Shown here: positions 47,916 through 57,358 of the stretch, in pieces
Position numbering within the stretch: the first letter of the stretch is position 1
How the letters are laid out: every line of letters starts with the position of its first letter
Assembly (NCBI RefSeq): GCF_026241515.1
Contig: NZ_JAPHPW010000006.1
Span: forward strand, 124,001-188,000
Length of the DNA stretch: 64,000 nt
Reading direction: 5' to 3'
Source: Vibrio sp. 14G-20
Lineage (GTDB): Bacteria; Pseudomonadota; Gammaproteobacteria; Enterobacterales; Vibrionaceae
Notes under the pieces: generated by a model
Databases searched by the model: none
The model's input: the letters and a program-made list of their open reading frames with translations, nothing else
What the model was told of the DNA's origin: nothing
Made by a program: the position numbers and the translations under genes

Positions 47916-48020
47916 AGGTTTTGTACGTGACTAGTTCAAGGCCTCTTAACTCTTTTGGGTTGCTCAAGATTAATTAGTACCTTTTCCTCGTACCTACTTT
48001 AACCCTTCTGTATCTGGAGC

Positions 48021-48270
48021 ATTCGCACCCGCATCTGCTTTTAAGCTCTTCGCATCTCGGCTACTCGAATCTCGTATCTGCTTTTAAGCTCTTCGCATCT
48101 CGATTACCCGAATCTCGCATCTGTTTTCAAGCTTTTCGCATCTCGTTTACTCGCATCCCGCATCCCGCATCCCGCATCTGTTTTCAAGCTCTTCGCATCT
48201 CGGTTACTCGAATCTCGCATCTGCTTTCAAGCTCTTCGCATCTCGGTTACTCGCATCCCGCATCTGCTCT
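48021..48270 (-). repeat. 43-bp-family array after envC, six units
   Basis: The GCATCTG landmark recurs at 48031, 48074, 48117, 48174, 48217 and 48260: spacings of 43, 43, 57, 43 and 43. The 57-bp unit holds two extra copies of the heptamer CATCCCG. On the envC strand the array starts immediately at the envC stop codon. Confidence 0.92.
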
Positions 48271-49422
48271 TTATCGAACCAACCAACTCTTTGGGTTTTG
48301 AGCTTGGCTGTTTCTGCGAATTTCAAAGTACAGTGATGGGCGCGTTTGGCCGCCAGTGTCACCTGCAAGCGCGATGGCTTCACCCGCTTTAACCTTGTCA
48401 CCTTCTTTCTTCAGTAGTGCTTGGTTAAAACCATAGAGCGTCATATCACCTTTACCATGGTCGAGAAGAACCACTAAACCATAACCTCGCAGGTACTCGG
48501 CAAATACCACCGTACCTGAATAAACGGATTTTACCTGCTGACCGTACTTGGCGTTGATCACCATGCCTTTCCAGTTGATTTGGCCCGTTTGGCGTGAACC
48601 ATAGTTATGTAGAACTTTATCTTTGATCGGCCAAGGCAGTTTGCCTTTGCGTTTGGCTAACCCATCCATAGGGACGGCATTACGTCGTTCTCGAGCCGCT
48701 TTCTCTGCTTTCGCTATTTCAGCTTTTAGGCGAGTTTCATTTCGCTGAAGCTCCGCCAAGTAATTTTTGTCGCCAGAAATATTCTTCTTAATACTGCCAA
48801 CAGTTTTCTTACGCTGTGTTTGGGTTTTGGTTAGCGTATCGCGCTTAGTGGTCTGCTGCGTTAACAGCGTTGCGATTTGTTCTTGCTCCAGCTGACGCTG
48901 TTTGTAGCTTTCTTCTAACTCAAGTTGTGTCTGTTCAATCGTTTTAATTGTTGCGGAGCGAGCTTTGGCAAGGTGCTGGTAATAATGACTGATGCGGTCT
49001 TCTTCTACACCTGTGTTGAGAATGTGAGAAGAAGCCTTAGCTCGACTCGTCATGTAGTAAGTCTGAATGAGCTGCTCTAACTTGTCTGTCTGGACTTTTT
49101 TCTGGGCAGTGAGTGCTTTAATCTTTGTGTCTAAGTTAGCAATATTAGCATTAGCGGTATTGAGCTGCGCTTTGCTATCGAGAATTGCTTTTTCAAGTGA
49201 AGCGATGGATAGCTCCTGCTTTTTGAGGTTTGCCTGTAGGCTATCGAGTTTCTTTTGTTGGGAAGAGAGCGCTTTCTGTTGACGAGAGATTTCGCTTGAT
49301 ACGCCTTTCAGTTCACCTTGAGATGCAGCAAATGACGACGTAGATAACAGAGCAACACAAAGGCTGGCAGATATCAAAAGAGTCCGGCTAATAGCTAGAA
49401 TTTGTTTCATCATTATCGTCAT
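48271..49422 (-). CDS. envC: Murein hydrolase activator EnvC
   Basis: 383 residues. Signal peptide at about 1-33 (cleaving after SSFA), a long coiled coil at 35-255, and a C-terminal LytM/M23-like domain at about 265-383 in which catalytic metal ligands are replaced (YGSRQTGQINWKG, LDHGKGDMTLYG), as in EnvC. It activates the amidases AmiA/AmiB at the septum. The start could also be one of the ATGs at 49413 or 49410. The stop codon is the first base group of the repeat array downstream. Confidence 0.93.
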   Translation of the reverse strand: MTIMMKQILAISRTLLISASLCVALLSTSSFAASQGELKGVSSEISRQQKALSSQQKKLDSLQANLKKQELSIASLEKAILDSKAQLNTANANIANLDTKIKALTAQKKVQTDKLEQLIQTYYMTSRAKASSHILNTGVEEDRISHYYQHLAKARSATIKTIEQTQLELEESYKQRQLEQEQIATLLTQQTTKRDTLTKTQTQRKKTVGSIKKNISGDKNYLAELQRNETRLKAEIAKAEKAARERRNAVPMDGLAKRKGKLPWPIKDKVLHNYGSRQTGQINWKGMVINAKYGQQVKSVYSGTVVFAEYLRGYGLVVLLDHGKGDMTLYGFNQALLKKEGDKVKAGEAIALAGDTGGQTRPSLYFEIRRNSQAQNPKSWLVR

Positions 49423-49440
49423 TTAGTTGTATTCATCTGC

Positions 49441-49655
49441 TCTTAATTTTTCGAATTACGCTGAATCGAATCCCGCATTTGCTTTTAAGCTCTTCGTATC
49501 TCGTTTACTCGAATCCCGAATCTGCTTTTAAGCTCTTCGCATCTCGGTTACTCGAATCCCGCATTTGCTTTTAAGCTCTTCGTATCTCAGTTACTCGAAC
49601 CCCGAATCTGCTTTTGAGCTCTTCGTATCTCGATACTCGCATCCCGAATCTGCTC
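49441..49655 (-). repeat. 43-bp-family array after cysE, five units
   Basis: The landmark (G)(C/A)AT(C/T)TGCT recurs at 49475, 49518, 49561, 49604 and 49646, at 43-43-43-42 bp. The array fills the whole gap between cysE and envC and on the cysE strand begins at the stop codon. Confidence 0.92.
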
Positions 49656-50489
49656 TTAAATCCCATCACCATGGATGAAGTTCTGAGAGCGACCGTTAAA
49701 CCCCTGATCCATGTCTAAAGATGGTTTGTCAGTTTTCGGTTTTCCAACAATTTTTGCAGGAACACCAGCGACAGTCGTATGAGGCGGTACGGCTTGCAGA
49801 ACCACAGAGCAAGAACCAATTTTCGCGCCTTCACCGACCTCGATGTTGCCAAGTATTTTAGCACCGGCACCAATCATCACGCCTTCGCGGATCTTAGGGT
49901 GACGATCGCCACCTTCTTTACCGGTACCACCTAAAGTAACGTCTTGAAGGATAGAGACATCATTTTCAACGACGGCAGTTTCACCAATCACGATACCGGT
50001 GGCGTGGTCGAGCATGATCGCTTTACCGATACGAGCGGCTGGGTGAATATCCACTTGGCAAGCAACCGAAATTTGGTTCTGTAGGTAAGTAGCAAGTGCA
50101 ATACGTCCTTGCTTCCATAGCCAGTTAGCCACTCGGTAACCTTGCAAAGCGTGGTAGCCTTTCAGATAAAGCAGAGGCATCGAGTACATCTCGACCGCAG
50201 GATCTCGATTTACCGTCGCGCAGATATCACAAGCAGCCGCATCAATAATCGATTGATCTTGCTTAAATGCTTGTTCAACCACTTCACGCACCGCCATTGC
50301 TGGCATTGAAGCTGTCTTTAACTTGTTTGCTAGGATGTAACTTAGCGCAGCGCCTAAGCTTTCGTGGTTGATAATGGTGGCATGGTAAAAACTCGCAAGC
50401 ATAGGTTCTTGCTCTGACTGCTGTCGAGCTTCCTTCACAATGCATTGCCAAACCTTTTGCTGTTCACAGTGTTTCATTTTTCCATCCAT
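49656..50489 (-). CDS. cysE: Serine O-acetyltransferase
   Basis: 277 residues (or 273 from the ATG four codons in). The helical N-terminal domain is followed by the left-handed beta-helix with DIHPAARIGKAIMLDHATGIVIGE, catalytic His and Asp included, then GGDRHPKIREGVMIGAGAKI. It makes O-acetylserine for cysteine synthesis. The C-terminal tail with terminal Ile mediates binding of cysteine synthase. The secB-gpsA-cysE order matches E. coli, but repeats now separate gpsA and cysE. Confidence 0.96.
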   Translation of the reverse strand: MDGKMKHCEQQKVWQCIVKEARQQSEQEPMLASFYHATIINHESLGAALSYILANKLKTASMPAMAVREVVEQAFKQDQSIIDAAACDICATVNRDPAVEMYSMPLLYLKGYHALQGYRVANWLWKQGRIALATYLQNQISVACQVDIHPAARIGKAIMLDHATGIVIGETAVVENDVSILQDVTLGGTGKEGGDRHPKIREGVMIGAGAKILGNIEVGEGAKIGSCSVVLQAVPPHTTVAGVPAKIVGKPKTDKPSLDMDQGFNGRSQNFIHGDGI

Positions 50490-50510
50490 TCCTTTAAACC
50501 AGATACGTGT

Positions 50511-50650
50511 AGCGAGATGAGAGATGCGAAGGGCGACAAGAACAGATTAGAGTAGCGAGATGCGAGTAACGAAAAGCAGCCTTTTTTAAGCGCTCAATCC
50601 GCTTTTACTCTTTTCGCATCTCGATTACCCGAATCTCGTATCTGCTCTTA
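50511..50650. repeat. Opposed 43-bp-family repeats between gpsA and cysE
   Basis: 50575-50650 is in the gpsA direction and begins at the gpsA stop codon. 50511-50570 is in the opposite direction. The two halves can pair (GCGAGTAACGAAAAG region with CTTTTCGCATCTCG), giving a hairpin in the transcript between the two genes. Confidence 0.8.
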
Positions 50651-51733
50651 CTATCTTTCTGACTTCTTGTCTCGAGCAAGCAGATCTTGTGCCGCTAAGT
50701 GTGCATCTTTCCCTTGATACAGTACTTGATAGATTTGTTCAACAATTGGCATCTCAACGCCCATACGTTCGGATAATAACCAAACTTCTTTAGTGTTGCG
50801 ATAACCTTCGACCACTTGGCCGATCTCTTCTTGTGCAGTATCGACGTCTTTACCTGAACCTAAAGCCAATCCAAAACGACGGTTACGTGATTGGTTATCA
50901 GTACAGGTTAGTACTAGATCGCCCAGTCCTGCCATACCCATAAAGGTTTCGGGTTGTGCACCCAGTGCAGCGCCTAAGCGACTCATTTCAGCTAAACCAC
51001 GCGTGATCAGTGCGGTACGAGCATTAGCACCAAAGCCAATACCATCCGACATGCCTGCGCCAATTGCGATAACGTTTTTCACTGCGCCGCCAAGCTGCAT
51101 ACCGATGAAATCTGAGTTTGCGTATACGCGGAATGTTTTACCGCAGTGGATCTTCTCTTGCAGCTCTTCTAAAAATACTTCATCTGGTGAAGCGACAGAG
51201 ATAGCCGTTGGCATGCCCATCGCTAACTCTTTGGCAAAAGTAGGTCCTGATAGAACCGCCAACGAGTACCCATCACCCAGCACATCGTGCGCGACATCTT
51301 TAAGTAAGCGGCCTGTTTCTGGCTCTAGGCCTTTGGTCGCCCAACAGATGCGAGAGTTCTCTGTTAAGTGAGGCTTAAGGCTATTTAAAACGATACCAAA
51401 CACGTGGCTCGGGACGACAACCAAAAGGTCTCGGCTTGAAGTCACGGCTTTTTCTATATCTGACTCAATAATTAAGCTGTCTGGGAAAGCGATATTGGGT
51501 AGAAACTCATTGTTCGCACGCTCAGATTCGAGGCGAGCCATATGAACAGGGTCATGTCCCCAAAGAACAACATTGGCACCGTTACGCGCTAGAGAGATCG
51601 CTAAAGAGGTTCCGTAAGAACCTGCGCCTATCACAGTCATGGCGATGTCTTTGCCGTAAGCGCTGTCTTTACCGTAAGCGCTGTCTTTACCGTAAGCATC
51701 TGTCGCGTGAGTCGGGCGAGTTGTTTCTGTCAT
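50651..51733 (-). CDS. gpsA: Glycerol-3-phosphate dehydrogenase (NAD(P)+)
   Basis: 360 residues. The Rossmann motif [12 protein letters not shown] starts at about residue 34, later than usual, because the N-terminus contains a tandem expansion (AYGKDS in three copies, residues about 13-28). The catalytic Lys lies in [13 protein letters not shown], and the NQSRNRRFG segment is present. It makes sn-glycerol-3-phosphate for phospholipids. Family members usually start a few residues before the Rossmann strand, so the extension is a local oddity. An internal ATG just before TVIGAGSYG could also serve as start. Confidence 0.95.
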   Translation of the reverse strand: MTETTRPTHATDAYGKDSAYGKDSAYGKDIAMTVIGAGSYGTSLAISLARNGANVVLWGHDPVHMARLESERANNEFLPNIAFPDSLIIESDIEKAVTSSRDLLVVVPSHVFGIVLNSLKPHLTENSRICWATKGLEPETGRLLKDVAHDVLGDGYSLAVLSGPTFAKELAMGMPTAISVASPDEVFLEELQEKIHCGKTFRVYANSDFIGMQLGGAVKNVIAIGAGMSDGIGFGANARTALITRGLAEMSRLGAALGAQPETFMGMAGLGDLVLTCTDNQSRNRRFGLALGSGKDVDTAQEEIGQVVEGYRNTKEVWLLSERMGVEMPIVEQIYQVLYQGKDAHLAAQDLLARDKKSER

Positions 51734-51869
51734 GCTTCCACCTAAAAATAATGAGGGAGATCGAAGAGTTCTATAGAAACTCTCTATTAAGAAGAAAGTG
51801 TTCTACTAAGGAGGAAAAGCTATCCACTAAAATAAGAAGAGCTTTCAATCTTAGTACAGTGTAAAGAAA

Positions 51870-51902
51870 AAATGCACATCGCAGAAGTTGCGATGTGCAT
51901 TT
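51870..51902 (-). terminator. Terminator between secB and gpsA
   Basis: 14-bp perfect stem (AAATGCACATCGCA with its complement) and 5-base loop. On the secB strand a T run follows. Confidence 0.88.
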
Positions 51903-51951
51903 AAAAGCTAACTAGTTCTTGAATCGTTAGAGTTAAGTTCTACTTTGAGAC

Positions 51952-52419
51952 TTAAGCCTGTTCGCCTTCAGTTTGCTGAGCTTGGCTCTGTAGGTAGTTC
52001 ATGAACAAAGCATCAAAGTTTACTGGTGCTAGGTTCAATTGTGGGAACGTACCTTTAACCACTAGGCTAGAAATTGTTTCACGAGCGTATGGGAACAGGA
52101 TGTTCGGGCAGAATGCACCTAGGCAATGCGCCAGTTGGCCCGCTTCCATCTCGCTTGCAGAGAAGATGCCGCCTTGTTGAACTTCACAAAGGAATGCAGT
52201 GTCTTCTGCGTTCTTAACGGTAACAGTTAGACGTAGGATGACTTCGTAAACGCCTTCGCCAAGCTCACGGCTTTGAGTGTCTAGGTCCAGTTTTACATCT
52301 GGGTTCCACTCTTTTTGAAACATGTCTGGAGAGTTTGGCGCTTCGAAAGATACATCTTTTAGGAAGATACGTTGGATTGCGAAGTTCTGTTGTGCGTCTT
52401 GTTGTGCTGCTTCAGCCAT
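51952..52419 (-). CDS. secB: Protein-export chaperone SecB
   Basis: 155 residues, the same as E. coli SecB. Conserved FAIQRIYLKDVSFE-like start (here [17 protein letters not shown]), ILFPYARE and APVNFDALF are present. It forms a cytosolic tetramer that holds precursors unfolded for SecA. A 12-bp hairpin precedes it and a terminator follows it, so it may be a separate unit within the yibN-secB-gpsA-cysE order. Confidence 0.97.
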   Translation of the reverse strand: MAEAAQQDAQQNFAIQRIFLKDVSFEAPNSPDMFQKEWNPDVKLDLDTQSRELGEGVYEVILRLTVTVKNAEDTAFLCEVQQGGIFSASEMEAGQLAHCLGAFCPNILFPYARETISSLVVKGTFPQLNLAPVNFDALFMNYLQSQAQQTEGEQA

Positions 52420-52445
52420 TTTCTTGTCCTTAAAAATTTATAATT

Positions 52446-52479
52446 AGGTTTTGTTCGTTATATTTGCCGAACAAAACCT
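52446..52479 (-). other. 12-bp hairpin between yibN and secB
   Basis: AGGTTTTGTTCG pairs perfectly with CGAACAAAACCT around 10 bases. On the gene strand only a weak T-rich stretch follows, so it may be a partial terminator or a processing site. Confidence 0.55.
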
Positions 52480-52542
52480 TAAAGTCATATTCGTGTAATC
52501 AGGTCAGCCTGCTTCTTGTCGTTAACGGTTTATTGCCTTTAA

Positions 52543-52977
52543 CTACTTCTTACCTTTAACCAAAGGTAAGTTAGCTTCGCTCCAAGCTACTAAGCCACTT
52601 TTCAGTACGCTTACGTTTTCGAAACCGGCTTTAACCAGTAGGTTAGCGCTTTCTTGAGCAGTTTGACCTGTCTTGCATACTACGATGATTGGGTCTGCTT
52701 TGTGGCTTTCAAGGCTACCAAAGCTATTTGCTTTGATATCTGACGGCAAAATGTGAACTGCGTCAGTAATATGGCCTTTCTTGAACTCATCCTTAGTACG
52801 AATATCAACCACAACACCGTTTTCACGATTAATCATGTGTGTGGTTTGCGCTGCCGTGATCTCTTTGTAGGCTGCGTTTGATGTTTTGATAACGTTCGCA
52901 ATGATGGCAACAACCAAGCCGATCCATACGATGGCTAAAATCATATTCTCTTGAACAAATGGAACTAACTCTTGCAT
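52543..52977 (-). CDS. yibN: Membrane-anchored rhodanese-like protein (YibN)
   Basis: 144 residues. One N-terminal membrane segment (about 12-30) is followed by a rhodanese domain with the active-site loop VVCKTGQTA, catalytic Cys included. YibN of E. coli is an inner-membrane protein linked to the Sec/YidC machinery in recent work; sulfurtransferase activity is likely but the substrate is unknown. The position upstream of secB is conserved. Confidence 0.9.
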   Translation of the reverse strand: MQELVPFVQENMILAIVWIGLVVAIIANVIKTSNAAYKEITAAQTTHMINRENGVVVDIRTKDEFKKGHITDAVHILPSDIKANSFGSLESHKADPIIVVCKTGQTAQESANLLVKAGFENVSVLKSGLVAWSEANLPLVKGKK

Positions 52978-53150
52978 ATCTTGAACTCTTATTCGTTATT
53001 GGGCGAAAAACTATAGGTCAGGAGTATAGCGATAAAGGAAGGGAGAATACAGAGGGAGCATAGGGTTGTGATAATAGGCGAGATACAAAATGATTTCTGT
53101 CTACAAATTATGCATTTACTTGAACACGTTTATTCACTAATATTATCAAT

Positions 53151-53213
53151 TGATTGTTTAAGCTGAACAATCAGTTGAGTACATTTTTAACCTCAGCATA
53201 TAAACGTTTATAT
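53151..53213. promoter_or_regulatory. Two palindromes upstream of gfcA
   Basis: TGATTGTT (53151-53158) pairs with AACAATCA (53166-53173), and a 16-bp perfect palindrome ATATAAACGTTTATAT lies at 53198-53213, 15 bases before the gfcA ATG. Both may be operators for the polysaccharide operon. The rest of the 250-base gap is AT-rich with no other feature. Confidence 0.5.
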
Positions 53214-53227
53214 TAATGGGAATCATT

Positions 53228-53443
53228 ATGAAAAAAATGGCTTTAGCGGCAGCACTAGCTGTTAGCTTCTCTGGCGGTGTTTTTGCAGCAGCAGAAGGTG
53301 CAGCAGCAGGCGCTGGCGCATCAACAGCAGCAGCGGGTACAGCAACAACAGTAGCAGTAACAACTGCAGCAGTCGCAGTAGGCGCAGCAGTTGCTGTTGC
53401 TTCTAACGACGGCGGCGCGACAACTACAACTACAACTAACTAA
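53228..53443 (+). CDS. gfcA: Small Ala/Thr-rich secreted protein (GfcA/YjbE-like)
   Basis: 71 residues from ATG 53228; a start four codons earlier is less likely. The signal peptide MKKMALAAALAVSFSGGVFA is followed by a mature part of almost only Ala, Gly, Thr and Val that ends in a Thr run after ASNDGGA. Composition, size and position before gfcB-gfcC-gfcD match GfcA (YmcD) and YjbE of E. coli. Those genes belong to group 4 capsule and yjb exopolysaccharide operons. The function of the peptide is unknown. A strong terminator follows, so it is probably made in excess over the downstream proteins. Confidence 0.8.
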   Translation: MKKMALAAALAVSFSGGVFAAAEGAAAGAGASTAAAGTATTVAVTTAAVAVGAAVAVASNDGGATTTTTTN

Positions 53444-53463
53444 TTTATAGTTGTAGTCTGTAT

Positions 53464-53499
53464 AAAACCATTTTATGTGAAAGCATAAAATGGTTTTTT
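53464..53499 (+). terminator. Terminator between gfcA and gfcB
   Basis: 14-bp stem AAAACCATTTTATG with its complement, 6-base loop, then T7. Partial read-through would couple gfcB-D to the gfcA promoter. Confidence 0.9.
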
Positions 53500-53544
53500 T
53501 ATATTAAAGTGTCCTGAATATCCTCGCTAGGAAGCAAAATAATC

Positions 53545-54243
53545 ATGTTCAAACCGCTTATCGTATTTTTAGGGCTACTACTTTCTGGTTGCTCACAACA
53601 GTTCCAAGATCTTAACGCCACATTTAATGAAGCTCTCTTTGGTGATGCCGACGTAAGTACCACTGCCGAATATATTCAAGACCTGCCTTACGCGAGTATC
53701 TACGCTGAAATTAACGAACAAGGCAAGATTTTTATGGTGTTGGCTTTTGTTGGTCAAAATCCTGTAACCGGGGCTGAACAGCTCAAATGGATGTCATCAG
53801 ACAAAGCCATGATCGTGACGGAAAATGGACGAGTGGTTCAAACCTTACTGCTGCCTTATGAAAACCTATCTGGTTTAACCGTTAAACCGGCCAATGCATT
53901 AGTACCGAGCTTTGATTTGTCGGTAACGCCCAAGGCTCAAGAGTGGCAAGCAACTTACGATTGGCAACCAGATTACCGATTTGGCTACAGTGCAAACATC
54001 GTTCGAACATACATTAGTGAAGAAACCGTACAAACCCCGATAGCGAACATTGAAGCGCGCAAGTTTGTAGAGCAGATCCGTTACCCAGCCCTAGGGCAAG
54101 ATATTGAGAATCAGTATTGGGTAAATAAACAGGGACAGGTCGTCAAAACAGTTCAATACCTTGGCCCTGATATGACCCGTTTAGAGCTGACATTGCTAAA
54201 GCCTTATCAAACGAATAAGTCAAAGCCCCATCAAACTAAGTAA
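53545..54243 (+). CDS. gfcB: Outer-membrane lipoprotein of the GfcB/YjbF family
   Basis: 232 residues. A lipoprotein signal with lipobox LLLSGC places the acylated Cys at about residue 16. The rest is a beta-rich domain (IYAEINEQGKIFMVLAF, WQPDYRFGYSANI) typical of YjbF/GfcB. These proteins take part in secretion of group 4 capsule or yjb exopolysaccharide at the outer membrane. It is 12 bases before the next gene. Confidence 0.88.
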   Translation: MFKPLIVFLGLLLSGCSQQFQDLNATFNEALFGDADVSTTAEYIQDLPYASIYAEINEQGKIFMVLAFVGQNPVTGAEQLKWMSSDKAMIVTENGRVVQTLLLPYENLSGLTVKPANALVPSFDLSVTPKAQEWQATYDWQPDYRFGYSANIVRTYISEETVQTPIANIEARKFVEQIRYPALGQDIENQYWVNKQGQVVKTVQYLGPDMTRLELTLLKPYQTNKSKPHQTK

Positions 54244-54263
54244 TAAAGTGGTGAGTGAATAAA

Positions 54264-55073
54264 ATGAATTATTTAAAAAAACTAGGGTACAAAGCAGCAC
54301 TTACGGTTTGTAGCGTTCTAGTGCCACCACTTGTCATGGCACAAAGCCAAGTTCCAGTACTCACGGTCGAGTTACCGGTACAAGGTATCACGTTGCAATA
54401 TTCGCAACCTGCACGCTTAGATCAAGTATTAACGGATGCCAATGCGAATGGCGCGTTAGGGTACTTCCCTTTGTCTGCTCAGCTATTCGATCGCAATGCT
54501 CAACCGCAGGTAGATAAGGTAAAGCAACAAGTGTTCGAAACACTCGAGCATTTAGCCTTACAAGAGCCACAAGCAAAATCTGTGATTAAGCAGCTCGAAT
54601 CTTTTGATTATCAAACACGTTACTTTGTTGACTTAGACAACAACGCAGTGATGTCTCAGGCAGATAAGAATCCCTTATTAGTTTCAAGAAAGCCAGCTTC
54701 GCAAGAGGCTAATGCCAAATCAACGGAACAACAGCACTTTGAGTTATATCTAACCGCTCGCCCAACCTCTGTGAATGTCGTCGGGGCAGTAAAGCAAGCT
54801 CACACGCTGTCTTTGGTTGAACACGCTCAGCTAGATAACTATTTAACGCGGTTGCCAAAAGGGCAGCTGCTAGATATTGCTGATAACAGCACGGCATTTG
54901 TCATCCAACCCGATGGGCAAGTGAATGAAATCAGTTATGCCTACTGGAACAGTAAGCCTACTTATTTTGCTCCCGGGGCTGTTATTTTTCTTGCCTTTGA
55001 TTCGCTCCCTTCTGAGTTTTCCACTTTGAATCAAGACATTGTCGAACTTCTACGTCATAAGGTTAATCTGTAA
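54264..55073 (+). CDS. gfcC: Periplasmic capsule biosynthesis protein GfcC/YjbG
   Basis: 269 residues from ATG 54264; a GTG three codons earlier is possible. Signal peptide ending near VMAQS. The mature part resembles GfcC, with its ubiquitin-like beta-grasp domains, and ends with ELLRHKVNL. The family is thought to assist export of the polysaccharide through the Wza channel. The stop codon overlaps the start of gfcD (TAATG). Confidence 0.85.
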   Translation: MNYLKKLGYKAALTVCSVLVPPLVMAQSQVPVLTVELPVQGITLQYSQPARLDQVLTDANANGALGYFPLSAQLFDRNAQPQVDKVKQQVFETLEHLALQEPQAKSVIKQLESFDYQTRYFVDLDNNAVMSQADKNPLLVSRKPASQEANAKSTEQQHFELYLTARPTSVNVVGAVKQAHTLSLVEHAQLDNYLTRLPKGQLLDIADNSTAFVIQPDGQVNEISYAYWNSKPTYFAPGAVIFLAFDSLPSEFSTLNQDIVELLRHKVNL

Positions 55074-57349
55074 TGTCGGCTACTCAATCATTTCCATTAA
55101 CTCTGCTCGCAAGTTCGATTACGGGTGCTTTACTGGCTGTCAGCAGTTTTGCTGTTAATGCGGAAGACTTTTCTGCCACCACGCAAGAGCAACAACCTTC
55201 TGAAGTCGAGGTTTCTGGCTTTAGTACGCCAACGCTAAAACACTCTCAAACCAATTTTGGTGGTGTAGGTTTAATGCAAATGCCCACCGCGCGTATGGCT
55301 CCAGAAGGCGAATTCAACTTAAGTGCATCGTTCAATAACGAATATTATTTTTATAACGTTAGCCTGCAATTGATGCCTTGGTTAGAAACCACCATTCGCT
55401 ATACCCAAGTTCAAGATCTGCTTTATAACGGTGGCGGGGATCAAGATTGCTCGCAAAACTCATTCAGTGGTTGTAATACGCTTGCTGACAAAGGCATCGA
55501 TTTTAAAGTTCGCTTAATGGAAGAGGGCTACTACTTACCAGAGCTTTCCGTTGGAGTGCGTGACTTTGGTGGTACGGGCCTTTTTGATGGTGAATTTGTC
55601 GCGGCGAGCAAACGATTTGGCCCACTTGATGTCACGTTAGGCATGGGTTGGGGCTACATGGGCACCAGTGGTAACTTTACCAATCCATTCTGTAAAGCCA
55701 GTGACAGATTTTGTGAACGACCGTCTGACTTCAAAGGCAACGGTGGCAGCGTCGATTTTGAGCGTTGGTTCAAGGGCGATGCAGCTATTTATGGTGGCCT
55801 AGAATATCAAACGCCCTATAAGCCATTAACGCTTAAGCTTGAATACGACAGCAATGACTATTCACAAGATTACCCAGTGGTACGTGGTGGTGTTGATATG
55901 ACTCAGCATACCCCTTGGAATGTGGGCGCTTTGTATCGCTTTAGTGATTGGGCGACAGCAAAAGTCAGTTATGAACGTGGTGACACCCTAACCATGGGGT
56001 TTGATTTAACCACCAACTTTAATGAAATAGCCTCCGTGTGGCGAGATACCGAAGCGGCAACTTTGCGACCAAGCGAAACAAGCAGCATGGATGACGTTGA
56101 ACTGGCCAAGTTAACGGAAGAACTTGAGACCGTTGCAGGTTATGAGCAAGCGCAGATCTTGGTCGACGACAATACGCTGATTGTGAAAGGCGAGCAGGTG
56201 AAATACCGCAATCGAGAAGTTGCGCTGGAACGTGGTGCAACGGTGATTGCCAACCATGTCCCTGACTATATTGACACCTATAAGATCGTTGAAACCAGCA
56301 ACGCAGGCGAGTTAAATCAAACCGCTATCGATGCCAATCAATTTAAGCAAGTCGCTACATACCAGTATTTGGACTCGGATATTCAAGACGCTGTGCAGCT
56401 AAGTGATGTCGAATCGAAATCGGCGCTCACTTATCACGACGGCAAAGAACGTTTCGATGTGTCTGTCGCGCCCAACTTGGCACAATCTTTTGGATCTGCG
56501 GAAGATTTTTACCTATATGCTCTAGGCTTATACACCAATGCGTCTTTCTGGGCGACCAACAATGTTGAGCTGTCTGGCTCTTTGTATATTAACTTGATCG
56601 ACAACTACGATAAATTTAATTATGAAATTCCAACAGATGGCACAGCGCAAACGCCACGAGTTCGAACGCTTTTCCGTTCTTACGTTGACGAACCGGTTCG
56701 TTTAGACCGCTTGCAACTGACGTGGTTCGAAGACTACGGCAGCGGTATCTATACCCAAGCTTACGGTGGCTACCTAGAGAGCATGTTTGCGGGTGTGGGT
56801 GGTGAAGTACTTTACCGCCCATACAACAGTAACTGGGCAATTGGTGCCGACATGACAGCCATCAGTCAGCGCGACCCAGAAAGTTGGTTTGGTACGTTTG
56901 ATGAAGAACTGCAATACCATGAAAAAGATCAGGCTTACTACAAGGTGATTGATAAAGGCACCACCGGGTTCGTTACCGGTTACTACATGCCGCAGTGGGA
57001 TTTCTTAAGTGACACTTTATTTAAAGTCGGTGTGGGTAAATTCTTAGCGGGAGATATCGGTACTCGTATCGATTTCTCGAAGCAGTTCAAGAGCGGTGTT
57101 ATCGCCGGCGCCTTTGTCAGCTTAACCGACATGACGACAGAAGAGTACGGTGAAGGCAGTTACACCAAAGGCTTTTACGTATCGATTCCATTTGATTTAA
57201 TCACGGTTAAGCCAAGCTCAAGCCGTTCACAATTCACATGGCAACCGCTGACTCGTGATGGTGGACAAGTGCTGAATAAGCAATACAACTTGTTCGATCA
57301 AACCGACGCTCGCTCACCTTGGTTCCAAAGACCAAGTAGCGTGAAGTAG
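55073..57349 (+). CDS. gfcD: Outer-membrane beta-barrel protein GfcD/YjbH
   Basis: 758 residues. A signal peptide (cleaving near VNAE, residue 30) is followed by many amphipathic beta strands and the N-terminal YjbH feature NFGGVGLMQMPTARMAPEGE. The region 330-430 is a soluble insertion in the barrel. YjbH/GfcD proteins are paired outer-membrane barrels for exopolysaccharide secretion. The E. coli homologue is about 700 residues. The gene is directly followed by 43-bp-family repeats. Confidence 0.88.
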   Translation: MSATQSFPLTLLASSITGALLAVSSFAVNAEDFSATTQEQQPSEVEVSGFSTPTLKHSQTNFGGVGLMQMPTARMAPEGEFNLSASFNNEYYFYNVSLQLMPWLETTIRYTQVQDLLYNGGGDQDCSQNSFSGCNTLADKGIDFKVRLMEEGYYLPELSVGVRDFGGTGLFDGEFVAASKRFGPLDVTLGMGWGYMGTSGNFTNPFCKASDRFCERPSDFKGNGGSVDFERWFKGDAAIYGGLEYQTPYKPLTLKLEYDSNDYSQDYPVVRGGVDMTQHTPWNVGALYRFSDWATAKVSYERGDTLTMGFDLTTNFNEIASVWRDTEAATLRPSETSSMDDVELAKLTEELETVAGYEQAQILVDDNTLIVKGEQVKYRNREVALERGATVIANHVPDYIDTYKIVETSNAGELNQTAIDANQFKQVATYQYLDSDIQDAVQLSDVESKSALTYHDGKERFDVSVAPNLAQSFGSAEDFYLYALGLYTNASFWATNNVELSGSLYINLIDNYDKFNYEIPTDGTAQTPRVRTLFRSYVDEPVRLDRLQLTWFEDYGSGIYTQAYGGYLESMFAGVGGEVLYRPYNSNWAIGADMTAISQRDPESWFGTFDEELQYHEKDQAYYKVIDKGTTGFVTGYYMPQWDFLSDTLFKVGVGKFLAGDIGTRIDFSKQFKSGVIAGAFVSLTDMTTEEYGEGSYTKGFYVSIPFDLITVKPSSSRSQFTWQPLTRDGGQVLNKQYNLFDQTDARSPWFQRPSSVK

Positions 57350-57358
57350 ATTTAGGGG

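Noticed and set aside
48021..48270. CRISPR-like regular spacing of repeats
   Set aside because: The units are contiguous and degenerate heptamers with no unique spacers, and no cas genes are near.
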